The notes: generated by a model from the letters alone, not told the origin. Positions 1 through 5,246 are shown, counted from the first letter of the stretch. The stretch is 6,909 nucleotides of DNA from UMGS172 sp045637775 (GCA_045637775.1 JAZUAC010000058.1:1-6909); one strand, 5' to 3'. A program made the numbers and translations.

Positions 1-1436
1 GCCTTGTCGCCAAGTTTCTCACCCATGTTGAGCCAATGCTGGAAGTAGTCAGCCATATGATAGCCGCAGATGGGAAGCATTGCCATAGGATCGCGACGAA
101 CTACGCCGACAGCACCTGCAGCAGCTGCAGTGGTCTCAGAAGCCATTGCAGAACCGATGAATACACCGTTCTCCCAATCCTTGGACTGATATACGAGCGG
201 AGTGCACTTTGCGCGACGGCCGCCGAATACGATAGCCGAAATGGGGACACCTGCACCCTTGTCAAACTCCTCGGAAATGCAGGGGCAGTTCTCAGCAGGA
301 GCAGTAAAACGAGAGTTGGGGTGAGCAGCGCAAGTGGACTTGTCTGCCTTGTCGAACTTTGCGGGATCCCAAGCCTTGCCGGTCCAATCGTCAGCATTCT
401 CGGGGAGATCCTTATTTAAGCCTTCCCACCAAACGGTGTTGTCATTCTTGCAATGAGCAACGTTGGTGAAGATGGTGCCCTTCTTGGTAGATGCAAGAGC
501 GTTGAAGTTAGACTTCTCGTTAGTACCGGGAGCAACACCGAAGAAGCCGTTCTCGGGGTTGATAGCATAAAGTCTGCCATCGGGGCCTATGCGCATCCAG
601 GAAATATCGTCACCGACAGTCCAGATCTTGTAGCCCTTCTTACGGAGATACTCGGGGGGAATAAGCATAGCGAGGTTGGTCTTACCGCAAGCAGAGGGGA
701 ATGCAGCTGCGATGTACTTAACTTCACCCTTGGGATTCTCAAGGCCGAGGATGAGCATATGCTCTGCCATCCAGCCTTCCTTCCAACCCTGATAGGAAGC
801 GATACGGAGTGCGAAGCACTTCTTACCGAGAAGAACGTTTCCGCCGTAACCGGAGTTAACGGAAATGATGGTGTTGTCTTCGGGGAACTGGCAGATGTAT
901 CTCTTTTCGGGGTCGATGTCGCAACGAGAGTGCAAGCAACGTACCCAGTCGTCAGAGTCGCCAAGAACTTCCATAACCTTGGGGCTTACACGGGTCATGA
1001 TGAGCATGTTGAGAACAACATAAACCGAGTCGGTAACCTCAACACCGATCTTGGCGAGAGGAGAGCCGATGGGGCCCATAGAGAAAGGAATGATATACAT
1101 AGTCTTGCCCTTGTAGGAACCGCGGGCAATGTCGTACAACTTCTTGTACATTTCGTCGGGATCACACCAGTTGTTGGTGGGACCTGCGTTCTCCTGCTTC
1201 TTGGAGCAGATGAAGGTTCTGTCCTCAACACGAGCAACGTCGTTCTGCTTGGTTCTGTGCAAATAGCAATCGGGAAGCTTTTCCTGGTTGAGCTTGATAA
1301 GCTCGCCGAGTTCAACGGCAAGTGCTCTCATCTCTTCGGTCTGTTCGGCCGAACCGTCGATCCATACAACCTTATCGGGAGTAAGGAGTTCTTCCATGTC
1401 TTTGAGCCACTTAAGAACGGTAGGATTCTTTGTCAT
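1..1436 (-). CDS. pckG: Phosphoenolpyruvate carboxykinase (GTP), 3' end cut by window edge
   Basis: PckG interconverts oxaloacetate + GTP and phosphoenolpyruvate + CO2 + GDP in the cytosol, in gluconeogenesis or, in anaerobes, in anaplerotic/fermentative CO2 fixation. Read from the minus strand, 478 codons are open from an ATG at 1434-1436 to the window start. Visible signatures of the GTP family are EDRTFIC (71-77), AGPTNNW (84-90), SGYGGN then LLGKKC (195-207, metal/substrate lysine), AEHM (224-227, metal-ligand histidine), the P-loop FPSACGKTN (246-254) with reactive Cys250, GDDISWM (275-281, metal-ligand aspartates) and FGGRRAK (404-410). Family members have about 600 residues, so roughly the last 120, including the mobile nucleotide-binding loop, lie outside. 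A GGAG ribosome binding site sits 8-10 bases before the ATG. The plus-strand open frames over this region are shadows. Identity is very secure. Confidence 0.97.
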   Translation of the reverse strand, partial: MTKNPTVLKWLKDMEELLTPDKVVWIDGSAEQTEEMRALAVELGELIKLNQEKLPDCYLHRTKQNDVARVEDRTFICSKKQENAGPTNNWCDPDEMYKKLYDIARGSYKGKTMYIIPFSMGPIGSPLAKIGVEVTDSVYVVLNMLIMTRVSPKVMEVLGDSDDWVRCLHSRCDIDPEKRYICQFPEDNTIISVNSGYGGNVLLGKKCFALRIASYQGWKEGWMAEHMLILGLENPKGEVKYIAAAFPSACGKTNLAMLIPPEYLRKKGYKIWTVGDDISWMRIGPDGRLYAINPENGFFGVAPGTNEKSNFNALASTKKGTIFTNVAHCKNDNTVWWEGLNKDLPENADDWTGKAWDPAKFDKADKSTCAAHPNSRFTAPAENCPCISEEFDKGAGVPISAIVFGGRRAKCTPLVYQSKDWENGVFIGSAMASETTAAAAGAVGVVRRDPMAMLPICGYHMADYFQHWLNMGEKLGDK

Positions 1437-1470
1437 GATAATTCTCCAATCATATTATTTTTGGGGTAAA

Positions 1471-1487
1471 GGCTTAAAATATAAGCC
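1471..1487. repeat. Short inverted repeat in the pckG leader
   Basis: GGCTTA and TAAGCC arms (6 bp) are separated by AAATA. The repeat lies between the predicted transcription start (about 1499) and the pckG ribosome binding site, at about +12 to +28. It could be a small RNA hairpin or an operator. With only 6 bp and an AT-rich loop, chance is a real alternative. Confidence 0.35.
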
Positions 1488-1505
1488 CAAATTTCTACAA
1501 CTGAC

Positions 1506-1534
1506 ATTATATATGAATTGTTGCAATCCGTCAA
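1506..1534 (-). promoter_or_regulatory. Sigma-A promoter of pckG
   Basis: On the minus strand TTGACG (1529-1534) is followed after exactly 17 bases by TATAAT (1506-1511). That is 5/6 and 6/6 matches to the consensus at optimal spacing. The predicted start is near 1499, giving a leader of about 60 bases before the pckG ATG. Confidence 0.8.
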
Positions 1535-1549
1535 GCAAAAAAACACTTT

Positions 1550-1575
1550 TTAACCGCAAAAGTTAAAAAATTAAC
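1550..1575. repeat. Three TTAAC/GTTAA half-sites upstream of the pckG promoter
   Basis: TTAAC (1550-1554), GTTAA (1562-1566) and TTAAC (1571-1575) alternate in orientation. The last two form GTTAA-AAAA-TTAAC. They lie about 15-40 bases upstream of the pckG -35 box, where an activator or repressor could bind. The region is AT-rich, so the pattern may be chance. Confidence 0.25.
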
Positions 1576-1669
1576 ATTATGCACATAGTTTACCCAAAAA
1601 CTCCTGTATTAAAAGGTTATTTTGCCATTTGTTCAACTAATAATCCAAAGTGTGCTTTTAAATTTCCCT

Positions 1670-1700
1670 GCCCTTTCGGGAGGGCACGGAGGCCCTCCCC
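1670..1700. repeat. GC-rich hairpin, probable dispersed intergenic repeat
   Basis: GGGAGGGC (1678-1685) and GCCCTCCC (1692-1699) form an 8-bp perfect stem around a 6-base loop. A competing stem, GCCCT (1670-1674) with AGGGC (1681-1685), shares the middle arm. The block stands out as a GC-rich island in AT-rich spacer and has no T-tract on either strand, so it is not an intrinsic terminator. Similar sequences reading 'gtaggggagggc...' recur between genes in many gut Clostridia as I recall them. Copy number here cannot be seen from one window. Confidence 0.55.
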
Positions 1701-1735
1701 TACAAAAGGCCTAAACTTTCTGTGGTCGTGCAATA

Positions 1736-1751
1736 TATTGTCGCGACAATA
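1736..1751. promoter_or_regulatory. Perfect 16-bp palindrome upstream of the azlCD -35 box
   Basis: TATTGTCGCGACAATA is a perfect palindrome ending 4 bases before the azlCD -35 hexamer. The position suits an activator site or a repressor partner site. I do not recognise the motif as that of a named regulator. No regulator gene lies next to azlC. Confidence 0.5.
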
Positions 1752-1755
1752 AGCC

Positions 1756-1784
1756 TTGTAAACACGGGACAAATATGATATAAT
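1756..1784 (+). promoter_or_regulatory. Sigma-A promoter of azlCD
   Basis: TTGTAA (1756-1761) and TATAAT (1779-1784) are spaced by exactly 17 bases. The predicted start is near 1791, giving a leader of about 69 bases before azlC. Confidence 0.7.
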
Positions 1785-1800
1785 ACATTGCAAATTATGC

Positions 1801-1820
1801 GAAATGGATAAATCCATTTC
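1801..1820. promoter_or_regulatory. Perfect 20-bp palindrome in the azlCD leader, candidate operator
   Basis: GAAATGGAT, AA, ATCCATTTC: 9-bp arms around a 2-base centre, at about +11 to +30 of the predicted transcript. A protein bound here would act as a roadblock or repressor. As RNA it could form a stem only after some arm bases open into a loop. Its half-site is unlike that of the 1736-1751 palindrome, so two different factors are implied if both are real. Confidence 0.5.
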
Positions 1821-1859
1821 CTGCGTTGTGTGTTAATGTTATGAGGTGACGGTTACCTT

Positions 1860-2579
1860 ATGAATAAAAAACTTACATTTTTAAACGGAATGAAAATGGG
1901 AATACCCATTGGATTAGGGTATTTTGCCGTGTCTTTTTCGCTTGGAATCTCGGCAAAACATGCAGGGTTGACGGCCTTGCAGGCGGCGTTTGCCAGCCTT
2001 TTGCTCAATGCTTCAGCAGGTGAATATGCCCTCTTTACCCTCATCGGCGCAGGTGCAGGGTTTGTTGAGGTTGCCGTTATGTCGGCGGTTGCCAATGCGC
2101 GTTATCTTTTGATGTCCTGCGCTTTGAGTCAAAAGCTTTCGCCCGAAACACGGTTGCCGCAACGCATGATGATAGGCGTTGCCGTGACCGACGAGATGTT
2201 TGGTGCGTCGATAGCCCATCCCGAGAAGGTCAGCCATTGGTACTACTTCGGAATGATGGCGGTGGCCATGCCGTGTTGGTCTTTGGGCACCGCGTTGGGT
2301 GTTGCGGTGGGCAGTATTCTTCCTGCACTTGCCGTAAGCGCTTTGAGTGTCAGCCTTTACGGAATGTTTTTAGCCATAATAATCCCCGAAGCACGCCGAA
2401 ATTTGGTTGTTATGGGCGTTGTGGGAATATCGTTTGCTTTGAGTTTTCTTTCAACCGTTATCCCCTTTATAAAAGAGATTCCCAACGGCACTATGATAAT
2501 TATTTTAACCGTTTTGATTTCGGCCGCGGCGGCATTGCTGTTCCCGATTAAGGATGAGGAGGAACAGGAAATTGAGTAA
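1860..2579 (+). CDS. azlC: AzlC-family amino-acid exporter, large subunit
   Basis: AzlC is the large membrane subunit of a two-component exporter, homologous to E. coli YgaZ and B. subtilis AzlC. It works with AzlD to expel branched-chain amino acids or analogues from the cell. The 239-residue length is normal for the family. Hydrophobic segments fall at about 15-32, 40-65, 67-85, 130-155, 160-177, 182-203 and 209-229. Family-like features are the N-terminal IPIGLGYFAVSFSLGISA stretch (15-32), NARYLLMSCALSQKL (79-93) and AVTDEMFGASI (108-118). The C-terminus is a short acidic cytosolic tail. GAGGTGA about 10 bases before the ATG supports this start. The stop overlaps the start of azlD by 8 bases if azlD uses its TTG codon. 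The transported substrate cannot be told from the sequence. Confidence 0.93.
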   Translation: MNKKLTFLNGMKMGIPIGLGYFAVSFSLGISAKHAGLTALQAAFASLLLNASAGEYALFTLIGAGAGFVEVAVMSAVANARYLLMSCALSQKLSPETRLPQRMMIGVAVTDEMFGASIAHPEKVSHWYYFGMMAVAMPCWSLGTALGVAVGSILPALAVSALSVSLYGMFLAIIIPEARRNLVVMGVVGISFALSFLSTVIPFIKEIPNGTMIIILTVLISAAAALLFPIKDEEEQEIE

Positions 2580-2886
2580 AACAATAATCTACATACTTGT
2601 GGCATTCGCTGTGACCTACGCCATCCGCGTTCTGCCGCTGACTTTAATCAGAAAACCCATAAAAAGTCGGTTCATCCGTTCTTTCCTTTACTATGTTCCT
2701 TATGTCACCTTGGCGGTTATGACCTTCCCTGCCGTTATCGAGGCTACAAGCAGTATGTGGTCGGGCGTTGCCGCATTTATAGTGGGCGTTGTCACGGCAT
2801 ACATAAGCGGAAACCTCTTCCTTGTAGCTATTTCCTCCTGCGCCTCGGTTGTGGTTGTTGAATTGGTGTTGAAGTATCTTTTGTAA
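2572..2886 (+). CDS. azlD: AzlD-family amino-acid exporter, small subunit (TTG start)
   Basis: AzlD is the small hydrophobic partner (YgaH-like) needed for AzlC export activity. From TTG 2572-2574 the product has 104 residues, with about four membrane segments (roughly 3-20, 39-57, 63-81, 84-103). It also has the family-like RVLPLTLIRKP (19-29) and VPYVTLAVMTFPA (42-54) stretches. I chose TTG because a perfect AGGAGG (2557-2562) lies 9 bases upstream and the protein then begins as AzlD proteins usually do. The in-frame ATG at 2554 would add six charged residues and lacks a well-spaced ribosome binding site, but it remains possible. The overlap with the azlC stop implies translational coupling and equal dosage of the two subunits. 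I see no convincing intrinsic terminator after it. Confidence 0.9.
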   Translation: MSKTIIYILVAFAVTYAIRVLPLTLIRKPIKSRFIRSFLYYVPYVTLAVMTFPAVIEATSSMWSGVAAFIVGVVTAYISGNLFLVAISSCASVVVVELVLKYLL

Positions 2887-2930
2887 TACGCAATTATAGA
2901 ATAATTAAACATTCTTAACACATTAAATAT

Positions 2931-2992
2931 CAAGAACCTCCCTCTGACGAGGGACTTAAAGATTCTTCGTCACTTCGTTCCTCAGAATGACA
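2931..2992. repeat. Composite intergenic repeat: two palindromic fragments
   Basis: The first part holds TCCCTC (2939-2944) and GAGGGA (2949-2954) around TGAC. The second (2960-2992) is an imperfect palindrome running from ATTCT (2962-2966) to AGAAT (2984-2988), centred near 2975. Both resemble short palindromic sequences that I recall as dispersed between genes in many bacterial genomes, particularly gut Firmicutes. Neither encodes a protein, and no T-tract follows. They look like two separate repeat families abutting, the first probably truncated. Copy number cannot be checked here. Confidence 0.55.
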
Positions 2993-3008
2993 TAAATCAG
3001 CAATGCGA

Positions 3009-3037
3009 TTGTGAGCTTGATCAAACAAATGTACAAT
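3009..3037 (+). promoter_or_regulatory. Candidate promoter of the phosphatase operon
   Basis: TTGTGA (3009-3014) and TACAAT (3032-3037) are 17 bases apart, matching 4/6 and 5/6 of consensus. The predicted start is near 3044, inside the following hairpin. No better pair was found closer to the gene, but the region is AT-rich and chance matches are easy. Confidence 0.4.
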
Positions 3038-3078
3038 TTCAAAGATTTTATACATAATTTCGTATATATCTTGAAATT
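3035..3078. repeat. Long AT-rich imperfect hairpin before the tyrosine phosphatase gene
   Basis: AATTTCAA (3035-3042) pairs with TTGAAATT (3071-3078). GAT (3044-3046) then pairs with ATC (3068-3070), and ATAC (3050-3053) with GTAT (3062-3065), leaving one bulged A and a small internal loop. This gives about 15 base pairs around an 8-base loop, 43 bases upstream of the gene. It overlaps the candidate -10 box, so it may be an operator rather than an RNA element. No T-tract follows it directly. Confidence 0.45.
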
Positions 3079-3120
3079 TAACCGTTGTAAAATGATATCA
3101 AACAAATATCGGAGTTAATT

Positions 3121-3600
3121 ATGACCAAGATAATGTTCATCTGCCATGGCAATATTTGTCGCAGTCCAATGGCGGAGTTTGTGTTTAAGGACCTTTTGAA
3201 AAAACGCGGTCTTGAGGGGAAATACCATGTGCAATCCTCGGCAACCAGCACCGAAGAGATTTGGGGTGACATTGGCAACACCGTTTATCCGCCTGCAAAA
3301 GAGGAACTGAAAAAGCACGGTATCGACTGTGCGGGCAAAACTGCCGTTCAGGTCACCCGTGCCGACTATGAAAAGTACGATTTATTAGTGGTTATGGACT
3401 CCAACAATGTGCGTAATATTATGCGAATTATCGGCTCTGACTCCGAGGGAAAGGTTCACAAACTATTGTCCTTTGCAGATAGGTCAAGCGATGTGTCCGA
3501 CCCGTGGTACACCCGCGATTTTGCCACCTGCTATAATGACATTCTTGAAGGATGCCAAGCCCTTTTGAATAAACTCGAAGGAGGAAATAAAAATGCTTAA
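3121..3600 (+). CDS. Low-molecular-weight protein-tyrosine phosphatase family protein
   Basis: This is a cytosolic phosphatase of the arsenate-reductase-like LMW-PTP fold, which removes phosphate from protein tyrosine or arginine through a cysteinyl-phosphate intermediate. The P-loop CX5R reads CHGNICRS at residues 8-15, with nucleophile Cys8 and Arg14. The general acid is in SDPWY (126-130), Asp127. The IGNTVYPPAKEELKKHGI region (51-68) and VMD (91-93) are also family-typical. The 159-residue length is normal, and there is no signal peptide. GGAG 6 bases before the ATG supports the start. Its last 8 bases overlap the next gene, so the two phosphatases are probably co-translated. Substrate is unknown: no capsule or exopolysaccharide kinase gene lies in the window. 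Assignment to the fold is secure; the choice between phosphotyrosine, phosphoarginine or a small molecule is open. Confidence 0.93.
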   Translation: MTKIMFICHGNICRSPMAEFVFKDLLKKRGLEGKYHVQSSATSTEEIWGDIGNTVYPPAKEELKKHGIDCAGKTAVQVTRADYEKYDLLVVMDSNNVRNIMRIIGSDSEGKVHKLLSFADRSSDVSDPWYTRDFATCYNDILEGCQALLNKLEGGNKNA

Positions 3601-4675
3601 AACAAATCCTGCCGTTTTTGCCGTAGAAAACGATTATCAAATAATGGTCGAGGTTGAAAAACCGTCGGTTTTCCGAGTAAAGGTTGGCGACGAGTATTAC
3701 TACGACGAGTCCAACGGAATTATGCGTTCACTCAATGACCTGCACCGCTGTATCGTACCTGCCGATGCCTTAAATAACGCAAAGGAATACACCGTTTGTG
3801 TTCGTCCGTTAATCGAACGCAAGCCGTATTTCACCACCACCGAGCCCGAGCAGGAGTTTACCTATAAATTCTACCCCGTGCCCGACAAAGAGTCCAAAGC
3901 TTACCATATTTCGGACGCACACAACCGTGTTGAAACACCTGTTAAGGCCGCCAAGGTTTTTGGGGATATTGATTTTCTTATTTTGAACGGTGACGTTATC
4001 GACCATTCGGGCAACCCTGAAAAGTTTAAAAATATTTATGAAATTTGTTCCGAGATAACCAAGGGTGAAAAGCCTACCGTTTTCTCACGCGGAAACCACG
4101 ATATGCGCGGCAATTTTGCTGAAAAATTTGCCGAATACACCCCGAATTTTCATGGCAACACCTATTACACCTTCCGTTTGGGCTCGATTTGGGGACTTTT
4201 GCTTGACTGCGGCGAGGATAAGGACGATTTCGGCCCCGAATATGGCTTTACCGTTTATTGCACGGCGTTCCGTCGCCGTCAGACGGCACTGTTACAGGAA
4301 CTCATAGCCAACGCCGACAAGACCTATAACGCCGAGGGTGTCAAGACCCGTGTTGTTGTGGCGCACAATCCGTTTTCACAAAAGTTGGAGCCTCCGTTTG
4401 ACATTGAGGGTGATGTTTATACCGAGTGGTGTGAATTGCTTAAAGAACACGTCAAACCCCACGTTATGATTTGCGGTCATATCCACGAGTTGAATGTTCG
4501 ACAAATCGGTTGCGAAACCGACCACTATGGTCAGCCCTGCACCGTTGTTGTCGGTGCCACCTGCGGTGATAACTATTTTGCAGGTTGCGGTTATATCTTT
4601 GGCGAAAACGAAATAACCGTGCAGTTCACCGATTCCGACGGAAAAGTTTGGGACGCACTGACAATAGAAAAATAA
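3593..4675 (+). CDS. Calcineurin-like metallophosphoesterase with extra N-terminal domain
   Basis: This is a predicted two-metal phosphoesterase of the calcineurin-like superfamily, 360 residues, with no signal peptide and so probably cytosolic. All core motifs are present in order: DAH (108-110), GDVIDH (133-138), GNHD (167-170), AHNP (257-260) and GHIH (295-298). Residues 1 to about 95 precede the catalytic domain and look beta-rich, possibly an immunoglobulin/fibronectin-like domain as in purple acid phosphatases; that is inference. The C-terminal part after GHIH is also beta-rich. AGGAGG 8 bases before the ATG, plus the 8-base overlap with the tyrosine phosphatase gene, fixes the start and argues for coupling. 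A strong terminator follows directly. The substrate (phosphomonoester, diester, nucleotide or protein) cannot be read from the motifs. Confidence 0.92.
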   Translation: MLKTNPAVFAVENDYQIMVEVEKPSVFRVKVGDEYYYDESNGIMRSLNDLHRCIVPADALNNAKEYTVCVRPLIERKPYFTTTEPEQEFTYKFYPVPDKESKAYHISDAHNRVETPVKAAKVFGDIDFLILNGDVIDHSGNPEKFKNIYEICSEITKGEKPTVFSRGNHDMRGNFAEKFAEYTPNFHGNTYYTFRLGSIWGLLLDCGEDKDDFGPEYGFTVYCTAFRRRQTALLQELIANADKTYNAEGVKTRVVVAHNPFSQKLEPPFDIEGDVYTEWCELLKEHVKPHVMICGHIHELNVRQIGCETDHYGQPCTVVVGATCGDNYFAGCGYIFGENEITVQFTDSDGKVWDALTIEK

Positions 4676-4677
4676 GT

Positions 4678-4715
4678 TATCGCCGTTCTACCATTGTGGA
4701 ACGGCGATATTTTTT
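4678..4715 (+). terminator. Intrinsic terminator of the phosphatase operon
   Basis: TATCGCCGTTC (4678-4688) and GAACGGCGATA (4699-4709) form a perfect 11-bp stem with a 10-base loop, followed by six T. It begins 2 bases after the metallophosphoesterase stop. It also lies just beyond the 3' end of the convergent regulator gene. Read from that side it is followed by a weaker T-rich tract, so it may act in both directions. Confidence 0.93.
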
Positions 4716-4723
4716 AATTAAAC

Positions 4724-4960
4724 TTAATCTATTGTTGATAAATCCTCAAACTGTTTACTGAACGGTATGTTAAATTTCTCATAAATGCACCAAAGAATTT
4801 CAATACTCGCCCTTTTGGGTATAGTACCGCTTTCCAATTTTCTTAAAGTCCCCACACCTATGTTCAGTTTGTTTGCCATTTCCCTCTGCGATAGGTTGTT
4901 TTTTCTTCGCAAATGACTCACATTTTTGCAAAACAAAATTTCACAACTATTTTCTTTCAT
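4724..4960 (-). CDS. Small XRE-family helix-turn-helix regulator (78 aa)
   Basis: This is a predicted DNA-binding repressor of the Xre/Cro/cI type. The protein is little more than one HTH domain. LSQREMANKLNIGVGTLRKLESG (about 23-45) covers the turn and recognition helix, with the family-typical SQ...A..L......K.ESG pattern. A helical tail runs to residue 78. A GGGGGTGA ribosome binding site precedes the ATG at 4958-4960. It is transcribed divergently from the next gene, with 91 bases between the two start codons. That spacer holds two copies of one palindrome. The product could autoregulate, antagonise its neighbour, or both. There is no peptidase, membrane or toxin domain. No target outside the spacer can be named. 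Confidence 0.88.
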   Translation of the reverse strand: MKENSCEILFCKNVSHLRRKNNLSQREMANKLNIGVGTLRKLESGTIPKRASIEILWCIYEKFNIPFSKQFEDLSTID

Positions 4961-4980
4961 ATCGTCACCCCCTTATTTAT

Positions 4981-5009
4981 AGTTTATGCAATTTTTGCAT
5001 AAATGTCAA
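4981..5009 (-). promoter_or_regulatory. Promoter of the minus-strand XRE gene
   Basis: On the minus strand a perfect TTGACA (5004-5009) is followed after 17 bases by TAAACT (4981-4986, 4/6). The whole spacer between the boxes is occupied by the first operator, so a bound regulator would block RNA polymerase. Confidence 0.6.
4983..5003. promoter_or_regulatory. Operator O1 of the divergent regulator pair
   Basis: This is a perfect inverted repeat: TTTATGCAA, centre TTT, TTGCATAAA (9+3+9). It shares its half-site and 3-base spacing with O2 and covers the spacer and -10 box of the minus-strand promoter. Confidence 0.75.
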
Positions 5010-5026
5010 TATGCAATTATTGCATA
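5010..5026. promoter_or_regulatory. Operator O2 of the divergent regulator pair
   Basis: This is a perfect inverted repeat: TATGCAA, centre TTA, TTGCATA (7+3+7). It is centred 25 bp from O1 and has the same core half-site. It ends 3 bases before the plus-strand -10 box, covering where that promoter's -35 and spacer would be, and starts right beside the minus-strand -35 box. Confidence 0.75.
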
Positions 5027-5029
5027 GTT

Positions 5030-5035
5030 TATAAT
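5030..5035 (+). promoter_or_regulatory. -10 box of the plus-strand XRE gene, no good -35
   Basis: A perfect TATAAT has no recognisable -35 hexamer 16-18 bases upstream; CAATAT is at the 17-base position. The predicted start near 5042 leaves a leader of only about 10 bases before ATG 5052. A promoter lacking a -35 next to an operator suits activation by a bound regulator, but this is inference. Confidence 0.5.
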
Positions 5036-5051
5036 TGTTTTGGTGATGAAA

Positions 5052-5246
5052 ATGTATAAAAGAATCCGCGACCTGCGCGAGGATAAAGATTTAAGCCAAA
5101 CACAGGTAGCAAAAATGCTCAATATCAGCCAAGCAACCTATTCCCGATACGAAAGCGGCTATCTTGATGTTCCAAGCGAGGTTTTGATAGCACTGTCCAA
5201 GTTTTATAATGTATCGGTGGATTATATTTTAGGGTTGAAGGATTAA
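5052..5246 (+). CDS. Small XRE-family helix-turn-helix regulator (64 aa)
   Basis: This is a single-domain DNA-binding protein of the Xre/Cro type. IRDLREDKDLSQTQVAKMLN (5-24) and the recognition region SQATYSRYESG (26-36) are textbook for the family. They are followed by PSEVLIALSKFYNVSVDYILG (41-61), the usual helices 4-5. I chose ATG 5052 because GGTGA lies 5 bases upstream; in-frame TTG 5040, GTG 5043 and ATG 5046 would lengthen it by at most four residues. It faces away from the 78-residue XRE gene across two shared operators. It ends 54 bases before the pheST promoter and I see no terminator between, so read-through into the T-box leader is possible. Confidence 0.9.
   Translation: MYKRIRDLREDKDLSQTQVAKMLNISQATYSRYESGYLDVPSEVLIALSKFYNVSVDYILGLKD

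Noticed and set aside
36..1469. Plus-strand open frames of 127 and 338 residues
   Set aside because: They are antisense to a clearly conserved pckG, have no family resemblance and no ribosome binding sites.
1670..1700. Intrinsic terminator
   Set aside because: No T-tract follows the stem on either strand, and both neighbouring genes are transcribed away from it.
1736..1751. Assigning the palindrome to a named regulator such as Rex, LexA or HrcA
   Set aside because: The sequence does not match the consensus sites of those regulators as I know them, so no name is justified.
1617..1817. 66-residue minus-strand open frame in the pckG-azlC spacer
   Set aside because: It runs through the GC-rich repeat hairpin and the azlCD promoter and has no recognisable protein features.
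4724..5246. Toxin-antitoxin pair or active prophage
   Set aside because: Both products are single HTH domains without a toxin fold, and no integrase, phage structural gene or attachment repeat is visible.
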